NCBI RefSeq assembly: GCF_051622035.1
Contig: NC_135355.1
Span: 2,728,001-2,792,000 of the forward strand
DNA: 64,000 bases
From: Arctopsyche grandis
Taxonomy: Eukaryota; Arthropoda; Insecta; Trichoptera; Hydropsychidae
Direction of reading: 5' to 3'
The notes under the pieces are model-generated. The model worked only from the letters and a program-made list of their open reading frames with translations. It had not been told where the DNA came from and did not search any database. Positions 25,168-36,125 of this stretch are shown here, in pieces. Numbering within the stretch: the first letter of the stretch is position 1; each line of letters begins with the position of its first letter. The position numbers were made by a program, and so were the translations under genes.

Positions 25168-25695
25168 GTACCTATGTACGTTACAGCTAAACCCCTGCCA
25201 ACAAAACGTACAATATATCCAATATAATAAAAAAAGAAAAAAGCCTCTATATATATATTGTCAAATAAATTTTCAATAGATGGCGGTAAATTCTCAGTCT
25301 AGAGGAAACATTAGTAGCGATCAGTATACACAGTGGTGTAGTGCTAAATAAAAAATAACCAGGTCGGTGTTTAATTTTTATGACCCCAGCCCGCTTTTTT
25401 CCTTACAAAAAAAAAAGTTGTATCCTAATATTGAAATATTTATGAAAAAAAAAACGAATAATAATTAACAAATATTCTTACTCATTTTTTTTTTTTTTAT
25501 ATTTTATAAAAACTTCCATAATGCACCCTCTTCAACATTTTTGATTTTGCAAAACCCGTGTTTGTGTGACAACAGCAACATTTGCTTTTAGCAATGCTAA
25601 AACCATGTACATGTACACATACATATGTCAAAAAACTATCAAATTTTAACATGTGAATTTAGGGATGACTATTCATTTAAGCCGAGTTCCCTCAT

Positions 25696-27290
25696 TTTAT
25701 CTATTTTATTTTATTTTATTTTATTTTATTAATTGAAAAATCAACAGACAGGATGTACATAGATATGTATAAAAAAAACAAATAGTAAATAAATAATATA
25801 TGTAACATCCGAGTCCAATAATAGATTTTTACAAAAATGAAAAAGATAAATATAAGGAAAACAAATTAAAAAGTAAAGAATAAAGGCATGACAAAATATG
25901 TAGAACATTGCATAATCAAACTATAGTATTAATATATTTGGAAAAGGTTATAAAATAGAATATAAGAAGAAATTGAAATTTACAAATATAAAACAAATGA
26001 AAAAGGTAAATACAAAATAAGCAAATGAAAAGGAAAATAATGAAAGCTATAATATGATTAAATAGCACATTACATAACTAAACTAAAGTATAAAAATATT
26101 GGAAAAATAGAATAGGAGAAGAAATGAATCGATCGGTCAAGATTCTCTTGATGTTAGACCTGAATTGATGTAGGGAAATACCAAATAGATCAACCTCATT
26201 CAGCTCTCCGTTAAACATACGATAAACGCGCTGCAGATAAAAATATTTTTGGGAATTAGTATTGAAAGAATCAAGTGAAAAGAGTGCAACGCGTCTAGAG
26301 TACCGAGCTGGGATTCTGAAATTAACCTTATTCAGTAAATCAGAACAATCAAGGAAACCATTTATGAACTTAAAGAAGAATATAGCATCAGTATGTCGTC
26401 GCCTGACAGAAAGATTGTCAAAAGAAAGGATTTTTAAAATGTCGGAAACAGTAGAATGGGTATAGGTAGGAAAAAGGTAGCGTAAGGATTTAATAAATTT
26501 AAGTTGAACTTTCTCAATACAATTAATATGGGATAAATAAAAAGGTGACCAGATAATTGAGGCAAATTCAAGGTGAGACCTTACAAAGGAAAAATAAAGT
26601 AATTTTAGTACATAAGGATCATTAAAGGGTTTTGTTGAGCGGAGTAGGAATCGAGTAGGAAGAGATTTAAATGCTTTGTTGGTAATAAAAGAAATATGTT
26701 CAGAGAAATCTAGTTTATTATTGAGTATTACACCAAGATCCTTAATAGAAGATGACGTGTTAAGGATTGAATGATTTAATTGATATTGATTGGTGATAAT
26801 TGACTTATTTCTAGTGAAATTTAAAATAGAGCATTTTTCTAGATTAATAAAAAGATCATTATTTAAACAATATATAGAGAATCTATCTAGATCTTCTTGT
26901 ATCTTATGACAATCGTCTATGGTGTATATTGGTTTGTAAATTTTTAAATCATCAGCGTAAAGATGTATAAATGAATGTTTGAAGATGTATGAGATATCAT
27001 TAATATAGAGTAAAAAGAATAAGGGACCTAAATGCGACCCTTGTGGGACACCGGAAGGAATATGTCTAAGTGATGATCTAAAACCATTGAGAATTATGAT
27101 TTGGTGACGATTTAGTATATACGAAGAGATCCAACGAAATAAATTTCCTCGGATTCCGAGGGACCAAAGTTTATTGAGTAATAGGTTGTGATTGATTTTA
27201 TCAAAAGCTTTAGAGAAATCCGTATAAACGACGTCTATTTGGATTCGTTTGTCCATGTCTATTGTCAAGTGCGTGTGGTCAATAATTCAA
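25696..27290 (-). mobile_element. LINE (Jockey/CR1-like), 5'-truncated, nested in hAT element 1
   Basis: The minus-strand element ends in a run of TTTTA units at 25696-25730, the complement of an AAAATA-type tail. It carries the RT frame at 26078-27268 and is truncated at about 27290, losing endonuclease and early RT. Confidence 0.85.
26078..27268 (-). pseudogene. LINE reverse transcriptase fragment (uninterrupted frame)
   Basis: About 396 codons remain open. Visible RT motifs in order: VVYTDFSKAFDKINH (catalytic Asp block), GVPQGSHLGPLFFLLYIND, LYADDLKIY (YADD catalytic box) and KDLGVILNNKLDF. The C-terminal section has RRVALF and LQRVYRMFN. No authentic start: the frame opens within the RT and there is a stop just upstream (near 27290). 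The open frame suggests a recent insertion. It would act by target-primed reverse transcription if complete; here it is a dead-on-arrival 5' truncation. Confidence 0.88.
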
Positions 27291-27569
27291 AACGTATTTT
27301 CTTTCGAAGTTTTGGGTGGTTTTAGATAAAAAAAGTTCATTAAAGTTTTGAATGTGCTCAAATTACTATTCGATTGTGGGCATCGAGTGTTAGAACGAGA
27401 ATCTGCTCACAATATTTGGAATACAAAATTTTATATGAAATTTTAGTCAAAATATTTTTTAGTTGTACTCAAAAACAATGTTATATCAATCAAAGTGCCA
27501 GGGCGGTGACCTGGCTCCAGAAGAAGTACCAGGTCGGCGGCCTGGCCCGACTACACCACTGAGTATACA

Positions 27570-28430
27570 TATATAAATTAAATTAAAGGAAGAAAACTCG
27601 AACATGAGTAAATTGCTATTTCTAGTTGACGGGTGTTCACCAAGTTTTGTATGATATACAATAACTTGGTATTAAACATTAGTTTCTAATATGAAATTTC
27701 AGTTCAACACACTGAAAAGTTTCATAAAAAAAGTACTACTTCTGGCTGAGGGAAAACTATTTGAAAAATATAATTTACAAATAAAATTTATAATTTCTAT
27801 TATACGTAAAAATACGTCTGATTTGTTGAGCGGTTCACATAATTAAGTCACATAATCACATAATTAAATTTTATAAAATATAGAGTGAAACAAGAAAAAA
27901 CTAGAGTAAAAGTACTACTTCCGGTTCAGATAGAAATATTTAAAAAATATAAGGTTATAAAAATTATTATTTCTATCATATTTAAAAAAAATTCAGTCTG
28001 ATTCAGTTGGTGGTTTGGGAGATAATTGAATTCAAAAACTTAAAAAAAAAGAGGACACCTATAAGGGGAGGTACCATTTCCGGTCAACTTAAAAATTTGA
28101 AAAAAAATTACGACGTGTCGATAAGAATTTCATTAACCGATACTAAGTTTCAGTTCGATAGGACTAACGGTGTTAAAAATATCCCCAAAATACACACACA
28201 CACACACATTTTTTCAAGATCATGAAAACGTGATCAGTGATCGATTCTGAGTTCGAATCAGTCAAAATCTCGAGTTCGAATTTTCGCATGATCACAAAAC
28301 TTCATCTATTGTTACTACGTACATAGATAAAGTAATTATATGCATTTAAACAATTGAAATCTGACCTGGCGAAAAGTGAGAAAAGTTTAAACAAACGCTG
28401 GACAAACGTGAGGCACTTATTCATAGGATA
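27570..28430. repeat. Repeat-rich interval with GTACTACTTC motifs
   Basis: AAGTACTACTTCTGGC and AAGTACTACTTCCGGTTCAG recur in a diverged internal repeat. The segment 28035-28200 (GGACACCTATAAGG, then TACCATTTCCGG) recurs at 28608-28760. A short CA tract is at 28194-28207. No gene seen. Confidence 0.5.
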
Positions 28431-28435
28431 ATTTT

Positions 28436-28600
28436 CAAACGCGTCTAATACGATATCTTTTCACTATCGTAATAGCGGAGGATACATTTACTTATATTGA
28501 TGACCAAAATGAACAATATGGCAAAGTATGAAAACGATCGGATAACAGGCAAATTTTTTTCAGAATTGCAATTCTAAGTGAAACGTATAAGAGGTATGTA
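28436..28600 (-). repeat. MITE family A fragment (inverted)
   Basis: Runs from CAAACGCGTCTAATACGATA through GATGACCAAAATGAACAATA to GAAACGTATAAGAGGTATGT. Confidence 0.65.
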
Positions 28601-28888
28601 ATAAAAAAGAAGACACCTATAAGAAGAAGTACCATTTCCGCTCAACTTAAAATTTCGAAAACAATTGACGTCTTATCGATAAGTATTTTAGTGCCCGATA
28701 CTAAATTTAAGTTCGATCGAACTAACTGTGTTCAAATAATTTCCAAAATTCTCAGAAACACTCAGGTCTCCGTCACGGGCCCGAATGTGAAACGCCCGAA
28801 AACGCAAATATTGGAAGGCAAAGATCGAAAATCGAAAGATCTTAAGTCGAAAGATCAAAAAAAAGGGTGCATGGTAAACGGTACATAC

Positions 28889-29004
28889 TCACTTAATTTG
28901 CGCGAGCAGGATACAACAGGAACAAGAGGAACAGGCTTTTCCTCCCGTTTTAATGTGCGCGCGCAGAATACGGGACGAAAAGCCTGTTCCTCTTGTTCCT
29001 GTTG
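28889..29004. repeat. Long palindrome, copy 2, apex inverted relative to copy 1
   Basis: The left arm (28889-28948) matches copy 1. The 21-nt apex at 28949-28969 (core AATGTGCGCGCGCAG) matches the reverse complement of copy 1's apex at 20 of 21 positions. The right arm (28970-29004) is intact for about 35 nt and then stops. Confidence 0.85.
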
Positions 29005-29765
29005 CTATATAGATTGATTTATATAACAACCGATAATACAGTGACGGTAACATAAACATATGTATCATACAGAATTAAGATTAACCTCCTAGATTTGACA
29101 TTATCATATTTGACATTATATCAACGTGCAAAGCTCATATGTCTAGTCAATAATAATAAAAATCTCGTAAAAAAAAAGTATATTGCGACCAATTTTGCGA
29201 CCAGTTTACTCATTTATCGGCAAATAAAAAGAATGCCCCTCTTTTACATAACTCCACAGATTCAGTTTTCACCTGGTAAATCGTCAAATGGATTTCCAGT
29301 AACAAAAATAAAATTTGACAAAAATAAATACCGACCCAAACAACCTAATCTTAAATGAATATGGACAACCCTAACTCAACCTAACCTAGCCCTTAAATTT
29401 AAAGTGTTGGCTGCTAAAATAATACGATGTGTTTGGAGGGATATTACGATGTGTAAACCATGAGGAGAGTGGGAATGGACAGGAACGGGGCAACGCGTTA
29501 TCATCCAACTGTCTAAAATTATAATTTTACTGATACAATTATCAGTGAAATTGTTATTGGATATGATTTGACTGATATATTTGACTATACCTAGGGAAAA
29601 TGTAACTGGTTATGATTTCACTGAAACGTCAAATTTTATTTTTGTTACTGACAACCCGTTTGACGTTTGGTTTACCGGGCGGAACCCGATTGGGTCGTGC
29701 GAGCTTAAAGGTCGTGCGTGCGTGCGAATTAAATGTCGTTTTGACATTTTTCGTGCCGTGCCAAA

Positions 29766-29823
29766 AATATTATCGCATAAATTATTATTTGTTTATACAA
29801 ATAATAATTTATGCGATAGTATT
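29766..29823. repeat. Near-perfect 27-bp hairpin
   Basis: Arms 29766-29792 and 29797-29823 pair at 26 of 27 positions around the loop TTAT. Core arm sequence ATCGCATAAATTATTATTTG. No gene attaches to it. The surrounding 29005-30100 contains AT-rich sequence and a small inverted repeat GTACTTAATATA/TATATTAAGTAC at 29890-29934. Confidence 0.75.
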
Positions 29824-30099
29824 ATGTATTAAAATAAATTAGCTGTCAAGCTTTTTCTCATACATATAAATAAATATACATAAAAAAGGTACTTAATATA
29901 CATTAAAATTATATTAATAAAATTATATTAAGTACTCTCCGCAACAAATAAAATAAAGTAAAAATGTAAATAACTTGAATGGGTACACAAAGTTTATAAG
30001 TACACATGATTTTCATTTAAAAGCATTATATTTTAAATCACATTCATAGAATTTGAATAATATTATACTTTGAAAAATCGCAGAAATATTTAATGACAA

Positions 30100-30705
30100 C
30101 TTAAAAGAGTGTTGAACTTTAAACGATCGTTTGAAAAAAAATTGCCAATTTGACATGTTTTTCATATAAAAAATACAGCTGTTTATTTTATTGGATCAGG
30201 TTTTGCAGGATCATAAAAAGCCTACGGTTTTCGATAGCGCATTTAATTTACAATTATGTATTACATGTGTCAATACTTAAGAACGTATAGAAATTAGTCA
30301 ATTCGTCACATTGGTTGGTGAATTTACGACTTTGTTAATGTTTTTGGAAATATTCTTACAGATTCTATAGAGAAAAAAAATGGGTACATTTTCATAGAGT
30401 CGCATTATACGACTTCACAACCCTACTCAATACATTTGTACAATTATTTATTGTACATAATATTTTACTGAATTTGATTATATGTACTACCTATACAATA
30501 CTCAATTATGTAATAACGGTGAATAATATTTTACAAAAAATTTAAAATTTCACTGGTATTCATCCTCATGCTATGGAAGTAAATTTTAAATGTTGTTCTC
30601 AATTTAAGTACTATATATGTATGTTTTTATTTCGAATTTTGTGCATTTCTGCAATATTTTGAACTTTGACAGCAATTTGATTTCTGTAGATAGAGTGAGT
30701 TTTTT
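30100..30705 (+). pseudogene. Relic of a TIL-gene 5' block with dead signal-peptide exon
   Basis: The upstream sequence (AGTGTTGAACTTTAAACGAT through AATACAGCTGTTTATTT) matches the block upstream of TIL-3 (48660-48760) and of TIL-4 (58400-58500). At 30621 an ATG begins a frame resembling the TIL-3 signal exon (MFLFRILCISAIF against MFLLRALFISTIF). It hits TGA where TIL-3 has Trp, with another stop soon after. No TIL exon follows before hAT element 2. Confidence 0.65.
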
Positions 30706-30983
30706 GTTTTTGTAAATATTAATAAACACACTCACACAAAGTTTCGTACATTATACCAGCGGTTTCCAAACTGGGAGGCGCGGACTATTGCCAGGGGAGG
30801 CGCCAAAACTTTTTAATAAAAAATAATTTTCATACCATAATATCTACAAATAAATAAAACTTCATATCGTAGCTTAACAGTAAAAATTCAATGCATGAAT
30901 GTTTATTTTTATTTTTCTTTCATTTTTATATACACATTTAATTAGCAACCTTTCTCGAAGAAAACTAACATGAAGAGGCACAT

Positions 30984-31883
30984 TTGTGGACGAACGATAA
31001 TTTTATTGTTAAACTTGCCTATTTGGTTGAAATTTTTGGAAAATTGAGCGGTTTAAATAAATCAATGCAGGTATTACAAATACATCCACTTGTTCAAAAA
31101 GACAAAGTAAAAGCTGTCATTAAAAAGTTGAAGAAGAATCAATTTTACAAAAGAATGAGTTGGATATGTTTTCACTTTCCAAATATTTCTGGGCCACAGC
31201 CAATATTGAAGCAAGTAAAAATCTTTTTACTGAGTACTTGGATGGTTAAGTGCTGCATTTTTCCAATTATTTCAAAGACCTTGATTTCTCATAGTTTTTG
31301 TGTATACAGAATCCATTTAACTACAATGAAGAAGATGAATTCGAACTGACAACCATCGAAAAAGAAAAATTGATAGAATTATCATGCGATAGCTCACTAA
31401 AACAAAAGTTTCAAAATGAAACCATAATTAAATTTTGGATGAATCTTAGTGGAGAGTATGAATTTTGTATTGCAAAGCAATGCAAGTGCTTCTACCGTTT
31501 GTAACCAGTGCCAGTTTTAGGAGGGGGCTGGGTCAGGCGTCGCCCGAGGGCGCCAAATAAGTGAGGGCGCCACTCAAAGGCGCTTTAAATTTTAAAATTA
31601 GAGCGCCAAAAGCCATACAAATTTTAGATTAGAGCGCCAAAGGCGAAATTTTTTTCTAAGGGTGTTAGGAAAAAATTGCCCGGGGACCCCATTGGGTGTA
31701 AGGCCGGCACTGTTTGTAACGTCTTATTTATGCGAAACGGGCTTTTCGGCACTAGCTGCAATGAAAACCCAATATCGAACCAGGTTAATAGTCGAAAAGG
31801 AGTTACGAGTGGCACTCTCCATGTTGCCCCCAAGATTTGATAAACTTTGTGCCAATAAACAACATTTGTTAGATGTAGTTTAA
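30984..31883 (+). pseudogene. hAT transposase C-terminal remnant, interrupted by a MITE
   Basis: The first frame contains FIVKLAYLVEIFGKLSGLN, typical of ZBED5/SCAND3-like hAT transposases. The second has EKEKLIELSCDSSLKQKF and KFWMNLSGEYEF. After the MITE at 31506-31712, a third frame resumes SYLCETGFSALAAMKTQYR and ends LDVV at 31881 (TAA). The BED finger and catalytic N-terminal half are missing and there are frameshifts, so it is inactive. Confidence 0.82.
31506..31712. mobile_element. 207-bp hAT-type MITE inside hAT element 2
   Basis: The ends CAGTGCC and GGCACTG are flanked by exact 8-bp duplications TTTGTAAC at 31498-31505 and 31713-31720. The interior has repeated AGAGCGCCAAA units. 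It lies exactly between LLPFVT and SYLCETGF codons of the transposase. Confidence 0.85.
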
Positions 31884-32179
31884 TTAGTAATTTAATATAA
31901 AAATAAATATACGTGTTCGTATAAATTTATGTTATAGCAAAACCTTTTTATTATTCTGTCTATTGTAGTGTTCAGTATTTTTTTTTAAATAAAGGTTTAT
32001 TATTTAATACGTGTCTATATTATTATATCTATTAAAAAATAAAAAGGAAGGGAGGTGCGGAAAAAAAAATTTTTAGGGAGGCGTAGTAGCATAAAGTTTG
32101 GAAACCGCTGCATTATACGATATAATATTTTATACACGTTCGTTTATTTTATCAAGGTAAGCCAATTATAAGATAAAGT

Positions 32180-32905
32180 TAACGCGGCTAGTAATAACAG
32201 TGGGTTAAGAATGAACGCAGCGAAGACAAAATTTATGATTATTACCAAAAATAAAAAAAACTGGAAATGCCTCCCACGCCACTAAAAATAAATGACAAAA
32301 ACATTGAACTAGTGCATCAATATAAATATTTAGGATGCTGGTTGAACGACCAATGGGACCATTCACATGAGATTAAAATCAGAATAGAGATGGCGCGAAA
32401 CGCTTTCTTCAAGATGCGTGATCTCCTCTGCAATAGAGATTTCAATCTTGACCTAAGGATGAGAATTCTACACTGCTACGTTCTATCAGTACTTCTTTAT
32501 GGGGTCGAATCCTGAACCATGACTCAAGCTACAGAGAAAAAGCTGGCAGCATTTGAAATTTGGTGTTTCAGGAGAATGTTGAGGATCCCCTGGGTGGACT
32601 GAGTCCGAAATAAAGAAGTGTTGAAACGAATGAAAAGAAAACGAGAGTTATTAAGCGTCGTGAAGCGCAGAAAACTCGAAAACCTGGGTCATGTGATGAG
32701 AAATCCGAAATATGAAATCATACAGCTCATATTGCATGGGAAAGTACAAGGGAAAAGAAGCGTTGGTAGAAGACGCATCTCATGGATGGGCAATCTCCGT
32801 GGATGGTAACAATGTGACTCCACAACACTTTGCAGGGCAACCATGGATAGAGAGAAGATATATGTCATGATATCCAACCTCCTACGAGGAGAAGAATAAA
32901 AAAGA
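32180..32905 (+). pseudogene. RTE-like non-LTR retrotransposon RT 3' fragment
   Basis: Frames encode GLRMNAAKTKFMIITKN, then (shifted at an A-run near 32253) HQYKYLGCWLNDQWDH and RMRILHCYVLSVLLYGVES. After a stop, EIWCFRRMLRIPWVD and RKLENLGHVMRN follow. This order is the C-terminal RT/thumb region of RTE/BovB-type elements. It ends in GAAGAA-rich sequence at 32888-32920. Frameshifts and stops make it dead. Confidence 0.75.
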
Positions 32906-32934
32906 AGAACAAGAAGAAGCCAATTATCAATATA

Positions 32935-33550
32935 TCAATCCACAAGAATAGTCGAAATATGATTTTTCTAAGAGGAATTTTATTTAATTCTCATATAAAG
33001 ACAATTTAATAAATTATCCCTATTAATTCAATTCAGATTCGTGTAAATACGAGTAAATACTAGTACGAGCTTTTAGCTCACCATTTTACCGATTTAAAAT
33101 TCAGCACACTTCCAATTAACCCTTTTAAACAGAAAAAATAGTGTGGCCAGAACACTATCCCAATGAACATATTTCAATAGAAAATACTCAATATAAAATA
33201 GTATTAACAGTGAGAAAAAATCCCAAGTGAAAATACGTACTTTTGACTTTTGATTTGACCTGGACGACTACTTAGAGAGATTTTAAAGCTGAAAAGTACT
33301 ACAAATAAAAGATAAAATACCCGACTATAGATTCCGATATTCTTTTTGAACAAGAAATTGACATATTTAGAGATATCGACCAAACAACACCAAGATATAA
33401 AAAAATCGCACGATTTAAAAAACACATATCTCCGAATCTCGAGCCAATCAACATTTTTTATTACCAGATTCGTGTTTAATGGGCATAGATCTATAAGAAA
33501 AGTCATATCTCGTCTCTGAACCAAAAAAAAAATCGTCATTTGTCGAACAG
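32935..33550 (-). repeat. Dispersed repeat C, copy 2 (inverted)
   Basis: Reverse complement of 14905-15385, plus a segment 33427-33545 equal to the flank of the TA microsatellite at 15571-15700. Confidence 0.6.
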
Positions 33551-33559
33551 TGTTATTAT

Positions 33560-34120
33560 TCAAAACGTATAATTTGTTTTCTCTTTTATTCATTATAATT
33601 TTTCATATGCTTGAGATCTACATATGTACATACATATATTTATTTATTATTTATTACAAATTTCAGTTAATTCAATCAATAACATTTTTTCAACAATGGA
33701 ACAATGAGCGGCCCCTTGGCTATCCTACTTCTAGTCATGATCATCAGAGAGATTCTCCGTCAGCAGTATGTACTCGTATGTATATGAACATACATACATA
33801 CATACATACATACATACATACGTTTGGCCAAATTATCGATTTTGGGCAACCTGACATAGTCTGATAGCTAATTTTTGCGGTCAAACTTTTCAGTACAGCA
33901 GATCCAAATGTGAATCTCACAACTATTTGAAATATATTGCTTTAAATATGAATAGTTTGACGATACTGAATTGTTTCACTTAAAAAGCTATTACAAAAAT
34001 ATTTTAATGGAATTCGATTATAATTCAGCAATAATTTTATAACGATATAAAATTTGCTATATAATGAATTGATTCGAATTTTAACTAGTATTTTACCTCC
34101 GACAGTAGTAATAATAAATT
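33560..34120. promoter_or_regulatory. Upstream region of TIL-2
   Basis: Includes a CATACATA tract at 33788-33820 and a TATA-like ATATAAAATTTGC near 34045. The segment TGAATTGATTCGAATTTTAA, then CTAGTATTT, recurs diverged before TIL-3 (TGAATTGACCCGAGTTTTTA, then CTGGTATTT, near 49349). A shared promoter is plausible but inferred. Confidence 0.35.
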
Positions 34121-34252
34121 ATGTTAGTGCTTAGAATTGTGTTTATTTCTGCAATCCTATGGACGTGTGAAGCAATTTTGAAATTTGATCTTTGTGAATT
34201 GGGTAATGTTTTCTGTGATATTATTTATTTATTTATTTATTTATTTTAAACA

Positions 34253-34440
34253 GACCATTGTGGCATAACAGGAATTCCTAAAGCGCCACAATGGTCAAAA
34301 AATATAACACAAAAAAGAAAAAAAACAAAATAACAATTAAACATAAACATAAATACATCCATACATACATAAAAAATAGCATTTAATAATAACAGATAAA
34401 GTAAAAATATCAAATTATTATTAATACATACAAGTGCACA
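34253..34440 (-). mobile_element. LINE/SINE 3' tail with GACCATTGTGGC stem-loop (inverted)
   Basis: The stem-loop 34253-34296 has 12-bp arms around ATAACAGGAATTCCTAAAGC. It is followed by an A-rich section with GATAAAGTAAAAATATCAAA as at 9310. Confidence 0.65.
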
Positions 34441-35268
34441 CATATATTAACATACTTAATATTGATATTTCAAAAATATTTATATCTATATGTACATATG
34501 TATGTATGTCCATATTTACTATATGGATACCAGAGAGTATATCATTTTTCAAATCGGAACGAATTTTTATTTTTTATCAACAATAGTATTGAATTGATAT
34601 CACCTACTAGAATACTTAAAAATGTATAGTACACAATCAATCAGGTGATTTAAATATTTGTGTGCGTCGGTGTCTTTTAAGGACTGATAGGAACTTTAAT
34701 GGACTCATTTTAGACTGAATTTACATATACACAATATATTTTTATCAATGAGCTTTAAGATTTTTTATATACATATGTAATACACCTATATAATGTATGT
34801 AACTGCAAAAAATATATTTTTGTCAATATGCTTAAAATCATATTTGACAATATGAATAAAATCATAAGAAAATTTCTGTTCTTCAAAATATTATAATGGC
34901 TAGTTCATAATTGGATATAATTGTTGACTAGTATATTTTATAGGGAGGGGGGGGGGTTCGTGATATGTTAAAAAATATTTTAAAATGTGAATGAGCTATT
35001 TTTTTAAACATTTATTATTATCAATGACGTGTAGAGGGTTAGTGATGCCCCGGAAAACCTCTTCGATTGTATGCCCCTAAAATTTTTTAAATTTACTTCA
35101 AAATAGCTAGAAAATCAGTGTTCAATAATGTATATAATGTTTTGAAATAAGTAATTCAGCGCCACAGACGAAATATTCTTTATAAAAATTTTATTAAAAA
35201 AAATGTTTTATTCAAGTTTGACAAATGTAGGTATATGCTTATTTTTTATATACAATAGTATCCGTTTT

Positions 35269-35580
35269 TACTAACCTCCTCTTAGTTCAGAATCGATTTT
35301 GTCGTCTGACGAAGTTTGGGTTCTTATCCGATCGTTTTCAAACTTTGCCATTTTGCTCGGTTTGGTCATCAATATAAGTGGAAATGACGTCCGCCATTAC
35401 CACGGTGAAAAATAATCGTAATAGACACGTTTGAAAATATTGCATTTTTCTTCACGGTGACGTCTAATAACTTAATAAAATTAAGACAATATATAAAAAA
35501 ACGGAGAGAATTGGTGATTTCTTAATTAATTTTTTTTATATATTGTCTTAATTTTATAAACAAAATATAGAAGAAGTCAG
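35269..35580 (+). repeat. Diverged MITE family A copy
   Basis: Runs from CTAACCTCCTCTTAGTTCAG through TTCTTATCCGATCGTTTTCA to AAAATATAGAAGAAGTCAG. It includes an internal inverted repeat (ATAAAATTAAGACAATATAT and its complement) at about 35475-35556. The rest of 34440-36117 shows no gene; a G-run is at 34944-34956. Confidence 0.55.
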
Positions 35581-36125
35581 TTTTTATAAGCTTCACTCTG
35601 TAAGTTTGTGACATTCTTGTCCGTCAAAAAATTGTGATCTGATTTTGAATCACGTCTCATTCTCAGACTGCCCGTTGAGCGCGGCGTACTTAATGCCCCC
35701 CCCCCTCTCTCGAATCTGTGAGACACGCGTACATGAGGCTTCCCACGAAAATAATTATTTCTGTTGATATTTTTCAATTTTTTTATGACGTTATGACATA
35801 ATTCGTATCATAGAGGTTTTGATGGAGAATACATAAAATATTTTTTTTTGATTTTTAAATGCTTTTTATTATTACGAAATTATGTTCACAATACATCTTA
35901 TATCTATTTTAATAGCTACTGATCTACTGATCATTTTCTATTTTACAATTTAATTTAATTTGGTTAGTAACCACAGTATTATATTATTCTAATGTTAATC
36001 TAAAGCATAATAGGAAAAAGAGCTCAAAAACCTATTTACAATCCTTATACATAAAATATGAAGACCCTACATTCTATATATTTGAAGAAATAAAATTAAA
36101 TATACATAAGTTCACTCGCTATCCA

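Larger units (their letters stand above)
25331..27561. mobile_element. hAT-type element 1, containing a LINE
   Basis: TIRs CAGTGGTGTAGT (25331) and ACTACACCACTG (27550-27561) are flanked by exact 8-bp duplications AGTATACA at 25323-25330 and 27562-27569. An 8-bp duplication with CAG-start TIRs is the hAT signature. No transposase is recognised; most of the interior is the LINE at 25696-27290. Confidence 0.8.
30757..32110. mobile_element. hAT element 2 (ZBED/Buster-like), internally deleted
   Basis: TIRs CAGCGGTTTCCAAACT and AGTTTGGAAACCGCTG are flanked by exact 8-bp duplications CATTATAC at 30749-30756 and 32111-32118. It carries only the C-terminal transposase part on the plus strand (30984-31883), itself split by a 207-bp MITE. 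Confidence 0.88.

Noticed and set aside
22540-29004. Palindromes as integrated virus ends
   Set aside because: The flipped apex is suggestive, but no viral coding sequence is visible between or beside them.
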